From: Sepiola atlantica
Lineage: Eukaryota; Mollusca; Cephalopoda; Sepiida; Sepiolidae
NCBI GenBank assembly: GCA_963556195.1
Contig: OY744523.1
Span: forward strand, 74,534,945-74,598,944
Direction of reading: 5' to 3'
Length of the DNA stretch: 64,000 nt
The notes beneath the pieces were generated by a model. It was not told the DNA's origin and searched no databases. It was given only the letters and a program-made list of their open reading frames with translations. Each line of letters begins with the position of its first letter. The stretch's first letter is position 1. This document shows, piece by piece, positions 45,573-57,003 of this stretch. The position numbers and the translations under genes are program-made.

Positions 45573-45573
<1 letters not shown>
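45326..45573 (-). mobile_element. LINE 3' tail fragment (TAA-ending)
   Basis: Reverse complement of the 3' untranslated region at 57548-57795, about 90 percent alike by eye. Shared blocks include GAGACTTGTTGTCACTCAGACTCC, in parts, and GATGACCAGTGTGATAACTC. On the - strand it ends CTAGTGAATAAATAATAA and passes into TAA repeats. It is 5'-truncated, with another TTA array at its 5' side. Confidence 0.85.

Positions 45574-45644
<71 letters not shown>
45574..45644. repeat. (TTA)n microsatellite
   Basis: About 23 TTA units between two LINE 3' fragments of the same strand. It is the tail of the second and the target of the first. Confidence 0.95.
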
Positions 45645-45646
<2 letters not shown>

Positions 45647-45649
45647 TGT

Positions 45650-45840
45650 ACTGACTAGGAGTTATCACACAGGTCATTGTCAATGATTGCTCAACGATAA
45701 CAGACGGTGGTGTTCTCTTGAGTCTGAGTGACTACAGCCCTTCCCAAATTTCTAATATCCCCACCTCTTTTGATAACTACCTTAAAGAACCTTGCGGTAT
45801 CGCAACATTTGTTGAATACCGTCCCGGGAATGGACCGCGG
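45650..45840 (-). mobile_element. Second LINE 3' tail fragment
   Basis: Starts (as read on +) gactaggagttatcacac, like the preceding fragment, and shares 'cttgagtctgagtgac' and 'ccttgcggtatcgcaac' with it. More diverged, so an older insertion. Confidence 0.7.
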
Positions 45841-47514
45841 CAGTTCTCGCTTAGACAACTGGTCACGGTTACCAAAACGAGATTTGCCACATTACATCGT
45901 TCCGGAATGACACCTCGTGGCCGACGCTTCCCGCAACAAATACGAAATCATACAAAAATCCCTCGGAAGCGCCGACCAAGGCTCGTCCCACAAAATCGAT
46001 CCAAAGTTCTTAATATCTTTTAAACAACGGTACCAAAATGAGTTTTATTGTTACATAATCAATGAAAGTTATTCGGCTCGAAATCAATAGTCTCTTAAAC
46101 GCTTCTCGAATAGGAAAACCATATGAAAGTTTATGAAAAGTCTAGAAGCGTTTTCAAACTCTTTTAACACATTTTCTAATAGTTCTTTTTAACATGGTAC
46201 TTTTTAAACACCTTTCGCTAAGCACATTTATTTTAAAAAAGTTTTTCTTTACATTAAGCATTCTTCTCGTTAACCCATTGTTCTCTTTTTTATACAGTTC
46301 GTTAAGCACATTTTACTTATATTATATATCTTTCGTTCAGCATATTTCTCTTTCAAACACTTTTCTTCTTAAAAAATTGTCACAGTTTATTTCTTCAGTT
46401 TTCAAGTTAACTTCAAATTAAACATTGTTCGCTTTAAACACAGTTCACTTCTTCTATCCGTTTTGACTCTCTCGGTTTATCAGATTAGGACCCGAAAATT
46501 TTATGAACAAAAAGTTACCTTACATTTGTTTTTTTGTCGTCCACTGGTCGTTTTTGCCATCTATGCCGTCGGCTTCGTTGTGTCTCTGGCTGTGATCGAT
46601 GCTTTCGATCTGTGGATAAACTTTATAGACAGGCAGGAGACAAACGCGTAGACAATTTTTCCTAAGAGAGATTTGATTCTTTTTTTCTGGACTTGGTTGT
46701 GGAAGGGTTTTATCCATTTGGTTCTGCCATGCATCTCATTCATTCCTCTTGCGGGGTGCGACGATGCACGGGGATCTCTGCTGGATCTCTTCGAGATCCA
46801 GCCCATTACGACGAGCGACTACATCTTGCTGTTAACGCCCCAAGCTCCCACAAACGTTGTCTTTTTCCATTTGAATACACATAGAGAGGTCGACCGTCCG
46901 GCTCGCTTCCCAAACCCCAACTCTTTCAAAAACTCTCGTTTCTCACGAAGAAAGAGTGACGTCACAGATCCACACGTGGGACACTCATGCAAAAACATTT
47001 CCTTCACTCATGTTTTCTGACCTTCTCTGACCCGAGATTCCCTGTGTCTCCGCCGAATTTGTAACTTGGTTATGGTTTTACAAAAAGCATGATTGACTCA
47101 TAACGGTCCCTTTCGGTGCATGTCAGCTCAACCCTCACTCATTGTCTTCATTTGACCCCAGCCATAATTCACCCTAGCTCACTTAATCGTATCTAAAGAT
47201 ATTGGGGGGCGATACACAATATAACATATTCGCTTACCATTGATATGGTAAGAACCACTGATCTTCTCTGTGATTTGGATGACAATACGAGTAAGCTTCC
47301 CAAAGATCCCAGCACTCTCCGCACTCTTCCAGTGGAGGTCTGATTTATGCTGTCCCTCCTCAGTCTTTCCATCCTCCTTGACCCTCTACAAATATTTTGT
47401 GTGGTGTCAATCTATGTCGGGGCTATTTTTTTTGGGGGGGGCAGCTTATGATTTTTCTGTCTATTTCTATTAATGCGGTGGTATTTTTCCTGTGGGTTTG
47501 TATTCTACTTGTAC

Positions 47515-47516
<2 letters not shown>
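45841..47516. other. Unassigned region with a GC-richer block
   Basis: To about 46450 the sequence is T-rich with repeated 'ttaagcacattt'-like words. From 46500 to 47300 it is GC-richer and could be an LTR or other inserted element; it contains a 10-bp perfect hairpin at 46780-46802. Open frames on both strands overlap there without recognisable motifs. Confidence 0.35.
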
Positions 47517-47600
<84 letters not shown>

Positions 47601-47604
47601 TATT
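47517..47604. repeat. (TTA)n microsatellite
   Basis: About 29 units with two ACT interruptions. Confidence 0.95.
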
Positions 47605-48607
47605 AAAATTGAAACAAATATTTATTTATATAAAGGTAAGAAAAGCGGCACACACTTATTGCGCAAAAGAACAAAAACAACAAAGTAATATTGTAGGGGA
47701 AAAGAGATAATGTCTATAGTTATCTAATAACGAGCAAAAGCTATGCACAAACTCTGTCCAGACAAATCAAGGAAGAAAAATATTAACCCCTTAGAAAGAT
47801 GAGTGATACAAGACCCACCACAGGAGTTTAACAGTTCCATAGTTTAGGAATAAACCAATAATCCAATATTCACACTAATCTTTAGATGTTAAAGTCAACG
47901 GCAGATGCCAAGGCACAAGTCCTTCAGAAATCAGATATATGGGTGTGGTACCGGAGTTTTGGGTCGCGCTGCACAATCCTCGTATAGGATTTGTAGTCAT
48001 GTTTTAATCCGTGACAGATCTTGGTGATATAGAGAATTCGTCTCGGAAGCGTTGGGATTCGCTTTCGGCTGTACATCAATATACATGACTCTCTGTCTGC
48101 GTCTTCAGTTTCTTCGTTTTCGTATACTTCTTCTTCTTCTCTTTTTTTTTCATTACTCTGAGGCGATGATCGGTATGAGTTATCCCTGGCTGACAGCAAC
48201 TGATTCTTTGACTGAAAGCAACTAACTGATCGACTCGCCGACGCTGTTTTTATATATTCTCCACTGATAAGCGTGGGCGGGTACGGAGGTGTGCTGGATG
48301 GTTCTTCAAAGCGACCATACAAAAAGTTACATGAACTTTAATTTGAGGTCAAGGCAATGCGCAAGTGTCAAGCGAGGAAAAGGGAGATTGAACGACATAA
48401 AAAAGCGTTAGACTCGAGTAATGGGTGAAGCTAGGGGAAGGGCGGCCGATCAACAGGAAATACAATTCAACTTCCTTTGAGATTTTTTTGAGGTCAAAAG
48501 GAAGATAGAAAGATATATGATAAAATAGATTTTGCTCATTTCAGGGTTATATTTATGAAATATATTTTCTTTCTCTTATAATCTTAATTCAACTACTCTT
48601 TCTCCGT

Positions 48608-48612
<5 letters not shown>
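47605..48612. other. Unassigned region; 132-residue frame on - strand
   Basis: The - strand frame at 47924-48322 has a Lys/Glu-rich middle (NEKKREEEEVYENEETED) and no family I recognise. Higher GC than its flanks suggests part of an inserted element. I do not call it a gene. Confidence 0.25.

Positions 48613-48651
<39 letters not shown>
48613..48651. repeat. (AT)n microsatellite
   Basis: About 20 AT units. Confidence 0.93.
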
Positions 48652-48653
<2 letters not shown>

Positions 48654-49324
48654 AATTTTTCTTCGGGGAAGGTAGATTCTTGAATATTATCAGCTAGGAT
48701 CTCATTAGATGTTTTGCTCCACTTTTCAAATTTTAAGTAGTGGTAGCAAAACAATAGCACCTTCTTTTGTGCAACAGTCCATGGTTGGGCTTTAACTTCT
48801 CTTATGTTTCTTTTTTATTGCTGTATTTGATTAAGATAGGGGGCCAGGACCTTTTGTCTCAAGGCCTGATTGCTGACCCTGGTTAGCCTCTGTATTGGCT
48901 GGAGCACGATTTCCAGAGACAGGAAGGTTTACACTATTGCTTACATCTTCCCGCATGGGCCCTTTTTATCCTGGGTGGCGGCATGCCAGTATTTATTTTT
49001 GTTTTTATTAATATTTTTTATTATTCATTTCCTCATTGTCAACGGCTTCTAATTCTTTATTCGAAGCTTCCCTCTATCAATAGAGGGGGTGCCCCCGTAT
49101 GAAATTCGGGAGAAATGCTGGATGGTTTGATGAGACAACACACCATTTTGTTTTGAATATTTGGTCAGGGTTTACTTCAAGTAAAAAGTATCCTCCTGTC
49201 AGAGTCTCTGACAACCCCCTGTACAGAGAGACCGCAGACACCCGAGGGTGGTGTCTAGTAAGCATTCAAGTCCTCCCCAGTAGGCATTCAAGTCTTCCCT
49301 GTGTGTGTGTGAGCGTGCAAAATA
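48652..49324. other. Unassigned repeat-like region
   Basis: Moderate GC, no supported frame. Includes the small hairpin ccctctat-ca-atagaggg at about 49070-49087 and a GT run near 49300. Confidence 0.35.
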
Positions 49325-49460
49325 GAAAAGAGGAAAACCAAAAATATTGTTTATCTACTCATCAACGTTTCGCCTTTTATTCAAGGTTTCCTCGGGATGA
49401 TTGCTTTTATGAAATACCACGCAGGTACAAATATTTGAAAAAGTTTGGTCCGTTTGTGAT

Positions 49461-50055
49461 ATGAAAATAATCTTTTGGTTCTTTTTGCAACGAAATGTAT
49501 TTATAATAATAACTCTAATAACCATAATTAGACTTATCACTGACATGACGTATTTTCAATTATACAATATTTTGTACAAGCAAAGGTATGCCCTCTCTAT
49601 AGGCAACACTCTGAGTGGAGTACTAGTCTGTCTATTCTTAGAATTCTTATAATTAAAATTTAGATTACCTCCAAACACTGAATACTTTATATATATTGAC
49701 GACATTCTAATTTTCTCTTTGAAGACACGCATAGTGAAAATCGCAAAAACAGTCGAACTCTTAATAAAGTTTACTTATAAAACAGAAAAATAACTCGATG
49801 CCATTTTAAGACAAACTTATAATAACATCCAACAAGAATCTATCCTTTAAAGTGCATCGCAAAACCACACACAAACATGACTATATATATTTTTATTCAC
49901 ACAATAACAAAAAAACAAAATCAGGCATGATAATCGTTTTTTTACGTTCTTTCAGAATCTGTTGTCAACAATATCTAGACGATGAAATCAAATACATCAC
50001 AAATTTATTGAAAACATTGCAATACCCCACATATTTCATATTAAATGAAAAGTAA
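49461..50055 (+). pseudogene. Penelope-type reverse transcriptase fragment
   Basis: 49461-49652 ends with QRYALSIGNTLSGVLVCLFLEFL, cited in part, matching the 'G...G.PLS..L...fLe' block. Then comes FIYIDDILIFSL near 49690-49725, whose YIDD is the catalytic box. Then 49852-50055 gives HRKTTHKHDYIYFYSHN, IKSG-like KTKSGMI, LRSFRICCQQYLDDEI and LKTLQYPTYFI, the strongly conserved 'hRKpT..n.yih..S.h...vK.g...g...Ra..ic' thumb region of Penelope-like elements. Stops lie between the blocks. Confidence 0.85.
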
Positions 50056-50219
50056 AAAGCCCTACACATATTTTCCAAATAAAATAAGCAAAAGTCTTAT
50101 ACACAGACCACTTGTCTCATAAACAGACGTCTTCTCATAGCTACCCATGTCAATAATACAATCATTTGCAACACTCTAAATAAACTAGGAATGTCGACAA
50201 TTCAAACTACATCACAAAC

Positions 50220-50430
50220 TATAAAACAAACATTAAAAACAACAAAACATTTTTTAAGCCCACATCCGATGCAGGTATATATACTATACCATGCGATAAT
50301 GGTCATCAGATACACGCAGAGGAAACTCAACGAGATCTAAAGAAAAGGTTTTGGGAAATAACACACAAAAAAACTCATTTTGTTTAATAGACGCGGCACA
50401 CATTAAATTGTAACGGCTATGTTTCGTTCC
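50220..50430 (+). pseudogene. GIY-YIG endonuclease remnant
   Basis: After KTFFKPTSDA comes GIYTIPCDNGHQIHAEET and RDLKKRFWEITHKKTH, which resembles the start of the Penelope GIY-YIG domain (GIY.I.C..C...Y.GeT.r.l..R..eH). The second half (YIG) reads QIH here. The frame stops soon after. Live relatives use this nuclease for integration. Confidence 0.65.
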
Positions 50431-50625
50431 AAAAACAATAAAAACATTCATTAAACGTCACAAATAAACCCTGTTTGTTCACATATTTGTACTTGTGTGT
50501 TGTTTCTCTAAATCAATCAGTCCGAGGAAGTCTTGAAATGAAGACAAAACGTTGATAATACATGAATAATATTTTTGGTTTCCCTTTTATCATTTCAATT
50601 ACGTTAGAATACTATTTCCATTTTT

Positions 50626-50629
<4 letters not shown>

Positions 50630-50691
<62 letters not shown>

Positions 50692-50807
50692 TATGTGTAT
50701 ATATATGTATTTATATACATATATATATACATATGTATATATATGTATACATATACATATATAGGTATATATATACATATGTATATATATATATACATAT
50801 ATATATA
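50630..50807. repeat. TA microsatellite with ATAC/ATGT variants
   Basis: Pure TA to about 50681 and then interrupted. It separates the Penelope-like element from the DNA transposon. Confidence 0.93.
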
Positions 50808-51222
50808 TTAGGGTAGGTCGATTTTACACTTTTTTTTAAATATTAAAAAAAGGCACGTACCGAAAGTTGTATATAGACCTATTAAATACTCATGCAAAAA
50901 ATTAGATCAAAAACTTCAGCGGTTTTTTGAGCGTTTGGTATCAAAGATCGTAGACAAGAATATACTGAAAATTCCTCGTTTTTGCAAGATTTGCTTGAAT
51001 ACTGGTGTTAAAACCAAATAATTTGTGCATTTAAAATCTGCGAATGTCCTTTTATTTTATAAAAATGATATTAATTAAAGAAATCTTCAAATTAAAAATT
51101 TGCCCCCCCCCCTCATTTTCAGTATCTGCCTAAAATACCTAAAAAAATGATTTTTTTCTGTTATAAGTGCAAATATAACAAGCAAAGAAATAAGGAAAAA
51201 CCTAACACTATTTTAATGGAGC

Positions 51223-52640
51223 TTAATATTGAGAGTCAAATTGCTCCATATAAGACCCCTTAGACAAAAATGCTGGTCTCAATTTCTGACTCAAAACTTT
51301 GGCTGTAATGTGTTGATGCCTTGCTTCAAAACCATATACAGTTTGTGAAGCTTCTGTTATTAACTTAACTGCCCGTTCCACGCCCTGAGAATGCCAAAAA
51401 TTCCAGCATAATTTCAAATCTATTAATTGTGTCCAATGTGTGGCATTAAAATTAATAGGTGGTATTCTTTTTAATCTTTTTCTGGTTGACTCCTCACTCC
51501 TGAAAGAACACATTAATTAATTGAATTATTAAAAAATTCCAATCTGTACTGCTTTAATAATTATGGTGAAATTAGATAAAATCTTTAAAAATCATTCTAT
51601 AAATTGGAATAAATAATTGAGTCAGAAATATATGAATAAATATTACTTACCTAATGGCCAAAATTCTTTTTAAAGCTTCTTCTCTTACTTCAATCTCTTC
51701 AGATTTAACCATGGAATATAGAAAGTTTTCAGGCAGTAAACAAAATGTATTACCTTGTATATTTCTAAATGTGATATCTTGGATTTCCTGAGGCTGCTCC
51801 TTAATCCTCTGGGTCATATTAAAAATGTGCACTTGCTGATTGTGGAATTTACTATTTCTTTTAATTTCAAACCAAGAAGTGGCATACACATTTACAATAA
51901 AATTTACTACATAGTGTAGTTTTGTCGTGTGCCTTTGTTGGTATGCACCACGAGTCCATAAACACATGAGCCTGATGGCCAAAGTTAACCATCTTGCTTG
52001 GTTTAAAGGACCAATTTTCCAGGAGGTATATCTAGAGTCAACCTTACCTCTAGAAATACCTACTGTGTATTCATAAAGGAGTCTTTGGTCAGAACTAAGA
52101 TCATGTATTTCATCAATTTTAAACATTGACTCTAGAGGATTGCTAATAGTGGAAAATGATATTTGGGGTAAATCATGGCAATCATTTGAGCATAATTTCC
52201 CCAGAGGGCCACTGAATGTTGTAGGGCCCTTTGCGCAACCATCTATGCTTTTAAAAAGGGCTCTGAAAGGTAGTTCATTATGATGAAAAGAGCAATCAAT
52301 TGTGTGAAGATTTTTAAAAAGTTTTTTTTCTAAAATTGCAACCATTCCACCTTCACAACCTGTGTTGGTATTAGTGTTGTCAACAAGTATAGCCTTGATA
52401 CTGTTCTCACTGTGGAATTCATGCAAAACATCCACCACTTGATCTGCATGAACAGCACCTGTTGCACCACTATTAGGAAGAACTCTGTGTCAGATATTTA
52501 CTTTCACATGGTGTTTCTTTTGTAAAAGTTAAATGGTGTTCTGGTCCCTTAGTTTTTTTCATAATTCTCTGTCTATTTTCATCCACAATTTCCTTATACA
52601 TCAATGTGTCCTTATCCATTCTCACATCAACTCCAATACA
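51223..52640 (-). pseudogene. Transposase, two exons, 5' part missing
   Basis: Exon A covers 52640 to 51651 and exon B 51499 to 51223, where it stops. Exon A is open from 52438 with AILVDNTNTNTGCEGGM (a likely catalytic Asp at the 'D.TNVNTG' motif), FHHNELPFRALFKSIDG, TTFSGPLGKL, then LNQARWLTLAIRLMCLW and ATSWFEIK. This is an ordered set I know from a family of unnamed invertebrate transposase-like proteins. One frameshift near 52485 separates it from upstream YKEIVDENRQRIMKK. The intron 51500-51650 has donor GTAAGT and acceptor TTTCAG on the - strand and joins in frame (phase 2) within an Arg codon. Its N-terminal domain is absent. Confidence 0.7.
51500..51650 (-). other. Spliceosomal intron of the transposase
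   Basis: 151 bases on the - strand, beginning GTAAGTAATA and ending GTGTTCTTTCAG. AT-rich. Both flanking frames are open and join in frame across it, which supports a real intron. Confidence 0.7.
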
Positions 52641-52651
52641 TATAATATTTT

Positions 52652-53390
52652 AGGTGGGATAAAAACCCCTGGCTGAAATAGTTTTATTTGTCTACCTCCA
52701 ACAAGGTAAGATGTGACACAAGGTCATGAAAGTGGGATTAGATAAGCCTGCGCTATAGAGGTGAGCACTCTGGCCATTAAAAAATTGACTGGGCAGCCCC
52801 GTCGGCATTCCCCTGTAGGGGCGTCTCAGACAGTTAGCAATAAACTTACTCCTCCCCAAAGAGGGAAGGCAAAGCCTGGGAGGGTGCAACTCCTAGAATT
52901 GCACAGGACGGACAAGCCCCAATAGACCGGCGTAAATCCAGACCCAAAGGCCCGGACGAGACCGATTTATTTGGTGGGGTAAAATCCCCTGGCTGAACTA
53001 GATTTTATTTATCTATCTCCAACAAGGTAAGATTGACACAGGAAAGTGGGATGAGAAAGCCAGTGCTCGAGAGGTGAGCACTCGGGCCATTTAAAAATTG
53101 CCTGGGCAGCTCCGTCGGCATTCCCCGGTAGGGCCGCCTCAGACAGTAAGCAATAAACTTACTCCTCCCCAAAGAGGGAAGGCAAAACCTGGGAGGTGCA
53201 CCTCCTAGAACTGCACAGGACGGACAAGCCCCAATAGACGGGCGTGAATCCAGACCCAAAGACCCGGACGATACCGGTTTATTTGGTGGGTTAAAAAACC
53301 CTGGCTGAACTAGTTTTTATTTATCTAACTCCCACAAGGTAAGGTGTGACAAAAGGTCGGGGAAGTGGGATTAGATAAGCCAGCGCTCGA
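52652..53390. repeat. Array of LTR-type modules inside the DNA transposon
   Basis: Two full units and part of a third, anchored by tgtgacac-like words at 52712, 53033 and 53345, giving periods of about 321 and 312. The central ~170 bases (gagcactc.ggcc, gtcggcattcccc, agcaataaactta, aaagaggg) match the modules in the LTRs at 10210-11495 and 14171-14961. The outer part is different (cctggctgaacta, gacccaaaggcccgg). So it is a second subfamily of the module. No LTR ends or coding sequence accompany it. Confidence 0.8.
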
Positions 53391-53865
53391 CAATTCAATA
53401 TATATTTGTGATAATTACATTTGTAAACACAAAATCAACACGTGAATTCAAATTCGCTCGTTGAATTTTCAACCGGTGAATACCATAAAAAATATCCAAT
53501 AAATAAAACGCCTATGTAAATAAATAATTATTTATATATAACATTAAATATTATAGTGTTTTATTCCTTTTTAATTTGAATATGTACATTTAATTTCTTA
53601 AGAAAAGGAATAATAAACTTTAAAATATTTATTATTAAGTAATGTATTACTTTTTTTTGTTAAAACCCGGGTTTAATTTAAGGCGACACATCTGCCGGTG
53701 AAATCTAGGCTGTGAGAAAAAATCTCGATTTATTTGATCTCAAAGTTGCAATGCTCAAATAAATACAAAGTTTTGAAGAAAAATATTTCTTGTGGTAACT
53801 TTTGACATTATTTGGCAACTTTCTTCGAGTGCGATAATTTACAGTTTCAAAATCGACCTCCCCTA

Positions 53866-54048
<183 letters not shown>

Positions 54049-54049
54049 A

Positions 54050-54100
54050 GCATTTTATTCATAAACCCTTTGTCTTAACCACTACACCAAAATGTTCGCA
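54050..54100 (-). repeat. tRNA-derived SINE head (fragment)
   Basis: On the - strand it reads TTTTGGTGTAGTGGTTAAGAC followed by AAAGGGTTTATGAAT. TGTAGTGGTTAAGAC is a good A-box/D-arm of a tRNA-derived SINE. The B box has been lost into the TA array. Confidence 0.5.
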
Positions 54101-55187
54101 TTGTTTTATATAAACATTAATAATTTGCTATTTAGGATAAAAATTTAACTAAAGAAAGGAAGAGAAAAATAAATCATGTTAACTGGCGATGGTGTTAATG
54201 TTGATGAACTTTTTTTAACTTACAATTTATAAATCAGTTGCAACTTACTGAAAATCAACTCAGCTCTTCCGAGGAGAAGGACGGAAATGAACATCTGAAC
54301 ATAAATGTTAAATATTTGTCCACATAAACAATACTCCTAAATATAAATATTTGTTATATTAAAATCAAACAATAATTTATCTAAAAAAATAAAAAAAGTT
54401 AAAGTAAGTTCCCCTATCTTCTGAACACAAGGCACATACATATATCGAACTAGTTAATGATTTCTAGCATGTATTGATCTCATTTTCGATCGAATCCTTC
54501 GATATTTATATTTTATCTTGATAAAAAATAGATGTTTTAATTCAAATTCAAGAAATGTTGCGGTGCATTTACTCACTAATTGGAAGTCTTCCCAATTCAC
54601 TCATATATAGCCGGAAACTATTCAATAAGACATAATTCCGAATGCGCCGGTTCCTTTATCACATTTCACTAAAAAATTAAAAGTAAAACTATTCAGCTAT
54701 AGCTAAAAACAAAATAAATAAACTGATTATAGTCGATTAATTATTAAATAAAAGAAACCTTATTATGAAACCGATATGTTCCTGAATAGCCTATATTTTA
54801 GTCTATTTTCATAGCATTGGTGGTCTCCCATACCAACAAAAGATCGAACAGTACAGCATTTTGTAGCGTGTTTGTAGATATCTATTTACAATTACTCGTG
54901 CGATTTATTTTGAATCTTAAATTTCGACATTTTCACGTTATTTAATTTTGTTGCACTTTCATAATATGTGTTAAAAATGGACAGTTAAAAGTGGATTTCT
55001 CAAATAAGCATTGTTTAATAATGACCTATTTAACTATGTACGAACTATTACAACAAACTAAATAATTTAGAAATAGCTAAATCTAGATTACGGTAGTTAT
55101 AGGTTAATGCAATATTATATGACTAAATAGTATTAAAAAACAAATCTAAATCTAATAATGTCAACTTTTAAACACGTATTTCGGAAA
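54101..55187. other. AT-rich DNA, no gene seen
   Basis: No supported gene or element. Confidence 0.5.
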
Positions 55188-55251
55188 TGGAGAATATTTA
55201 TAACATTTTGACTAACATTTTTGTTATCCAAAATGTTATAAATATTCTCCA
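55188..55251. repeat. Perfect 23-bp hairpin, 18-nt loop
   Basis: Arms 55188-55210 and 55229-55251 are exact reverse complements. The total of 64 nt and arm length are similar to a small pre-miRNA, but perfect pairing and AT-rich arms fit a foldback or young MITE core equally well. Confidence 0.9.
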
Positions 55252-55615
55252 TGTTCTTTTCTTTATTTCTTAATAAAAATCTATACTTAATAGAATGAAT
55301 AAATGCCAAAGAAAACAAAGTACCTGATAAGACTCGTGACAGGAGTTTTAAATTAAGAACTTCGAATTTGAAATCAGTTACTTGACTGAACACTCGTTAA
55401 CGACACGTTATAAGTTACTCTTGTTTCTAAACAGAGAATAATGTAGCGTATACTAATCAAATAAAAATACACACTTTAAATATATTTTAAATAATAACGT
55501 GAATTACGCTTTGAAATACAATATTAGCAAACATTTATCTGATATAACATTATAACATTCTTAATCGTAAAATATCTCTTGATATATGCAATTTTGTGGA
55601 AGAAAATGATTGAAA
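55252..55615. other. AT-rich DNA, no gene seen
   Basis: No supported gene or element. Confidence 0.5.
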
Positions 55616-55624
55616 AAATATACT

Positions 55625-56045
55625 TGCTGATTGTGGGTGTCGGCCTTCAGGTGGGGGTGAGGATATGGCCAGCATGAGCAGAGATTAAAGGGTGATATTT
55701 ATGTATGTTCAGGAATGTGGTTGGGAAGTAGTTACAAGCCTATAAATTAAGGTTCTACCTCTCACCGGGGGATGTTGGTGTGTTATTGTTTTATTGTGTT
55801 CTAGAGCTTGGTGGTGACCAGAGATAGTGCGTAATTCGACTCACTAGAGATCAGACGCTGGATGATTGCTCCAGCAAAGAAATCCGTTCTCTGCCCCATT
55901 ACATATTGTTACCAGACCTATTGGTTGGGTCGCTAATTGAGCATTTCCTTTTGCAACCCACCCCGACTACTGCCTCGGCCCCTTTCAGAGTATTGACTCG
56001 GGAAGATTTTTCCTAGATATTAACGAAATAAACTTCTAAGTAAAA
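55625..56045 (+). repeat. Candidate solo LTR or SINE
   Basis: A GC-richer block beginning near tgtgggtgtcggcc and ending near aacgaaataaacttc, which offers an AATAAA signal. It has a possible TATA-like stretch (cctataaatta at about 55739-55749). The layout resembles an LTR but I could not fix both ends or a target duplication. Confidence 0.3.
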
Positions 56046-56049
56046 ATCT

Positions 56050-56796
56050 AAAGACCTTAACTTTTTATATTGTACTGAAATCAACTTTTCAATGCCTGAA
56101 ACATCGTCATCTTATTTGAATCATATCCTTTTGTATGAGCAAATTACTTCGCTTGTTCTCTTAATTAGGATGAATCCTTTCCATATAAGTTGATTGGTCG
56201 AAGAGAAATCTATTAATTAAAAGAAAAAAACTCCCCAAAGAAAATTAAATAGCGAGACAATGATTTTAAATGAACTTTATATTTCTATTTCTCTCTCTCT
56301 CTCTTTCTCCCCGAATCCGCTGTCTTTTTGTTAATCCACAATAAAAATTAATAAAGTATTGAATACATGCATTCAGAACATCACTGACTTACATATCAGA
56401 AATTCAGTTAATTTGCTAGGATTTGTCGTAACCCAAGGGTCACATTTTCTCATTTTGTAGTAATCGCATGACAAGTTTTGATGGGAAAAGTTTGCCATAA
56501 TTTCAGATTTTGCTACCAAGAAAAATAAAATTAAACGAACTACATGTTTTCTAAAATTTATTATTGATGAATGTACACCCTTATTGGGCACGAAGTCAGC
56601 AGATATATTTCCATTATGTCATTTAACCAATTGTGTCGATTATATTAAATTAGCCAGAATAAGAAACAGTAACACCACTTTCCATCACTTGACCTCGGGT
56701 AAATAAAAACGGCACCCCAAGTGTGTTTGAAATCTCTGAGAACTTATATAAAATATGAATAATACTTTTGAGTAGTATGAGCAATACAAATAAATA
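56050..56796. other. AT-rich DNA, no gene seen
   Basis: Includes a short CT run at 56290-56312. The segment at 56650-56720 has higher GC without recognisable features. Confidence 0.45.
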
Positions 56797-56916
56797 ATAA
56801 TGATGATGATGATGATAATGATGATGATGATAATAATAATAATGATAATAATAATAATAAAATAAATTGTAATCATAACAATAATAATAATAATAAATAG
56901 TAACCATAACAACAAC

Positions 56917-57002
<86 letters not shown>

Positions 57003-57003
57003 C
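56797..57003. repeat. (GAT)n/(AAT)n compound microsatellite
   Basis: ATG/ATA units changing to a long AAT run at 56917-57000. The LINE copy that follows begins immediately after it. Confidence 0.93.

Larger units (their letters stand above)
49325..50590 (+). mobile_element. Penelope-like retroelement (truncated)
   Basis: A 1.27-kb element with inverted ends: 49325-49372 is the reverse complement of about 50541-50590 with several differences. Inside, on the + strand, are remnants of a Penelope-type reverse transcriptase and then of a GIY-YIG endonuclease, the order in Penelope-like elements. Hammerhead-like cores sit at both ends: - strand 49395-49367 (CCGAGGA, CCTT...AAGG, GAAAC) and + strand 50522-50550 (CCGAGGA, GTCTT...AAGAC, AAAAC). 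A TA array follows directly. The coding part is 5'-truncated and full of stops. Confidence 0.8.

Noticed and set aside
45187..45654. 155-residue + strand frame
   Set aside because: Formed by two TTA arrays and the antisense of a LINE 3' untranslated region.
47924..48322. 132-residue - strand frame as a host gene
   Set aside because: No motif beyond a Lys/Glu-rich run, no splice or promoter evidence. Kept only as an unassigned region.
52692..53259. - strand frames with 'LPSLGR.KFIA.CLRRPYRGMP' repeated at 11018, 52692 and 53005
   Set aside because: The shared protein words come from repeated DNA modules (LTR-type core), with no sign of coding constraint and frames too short.
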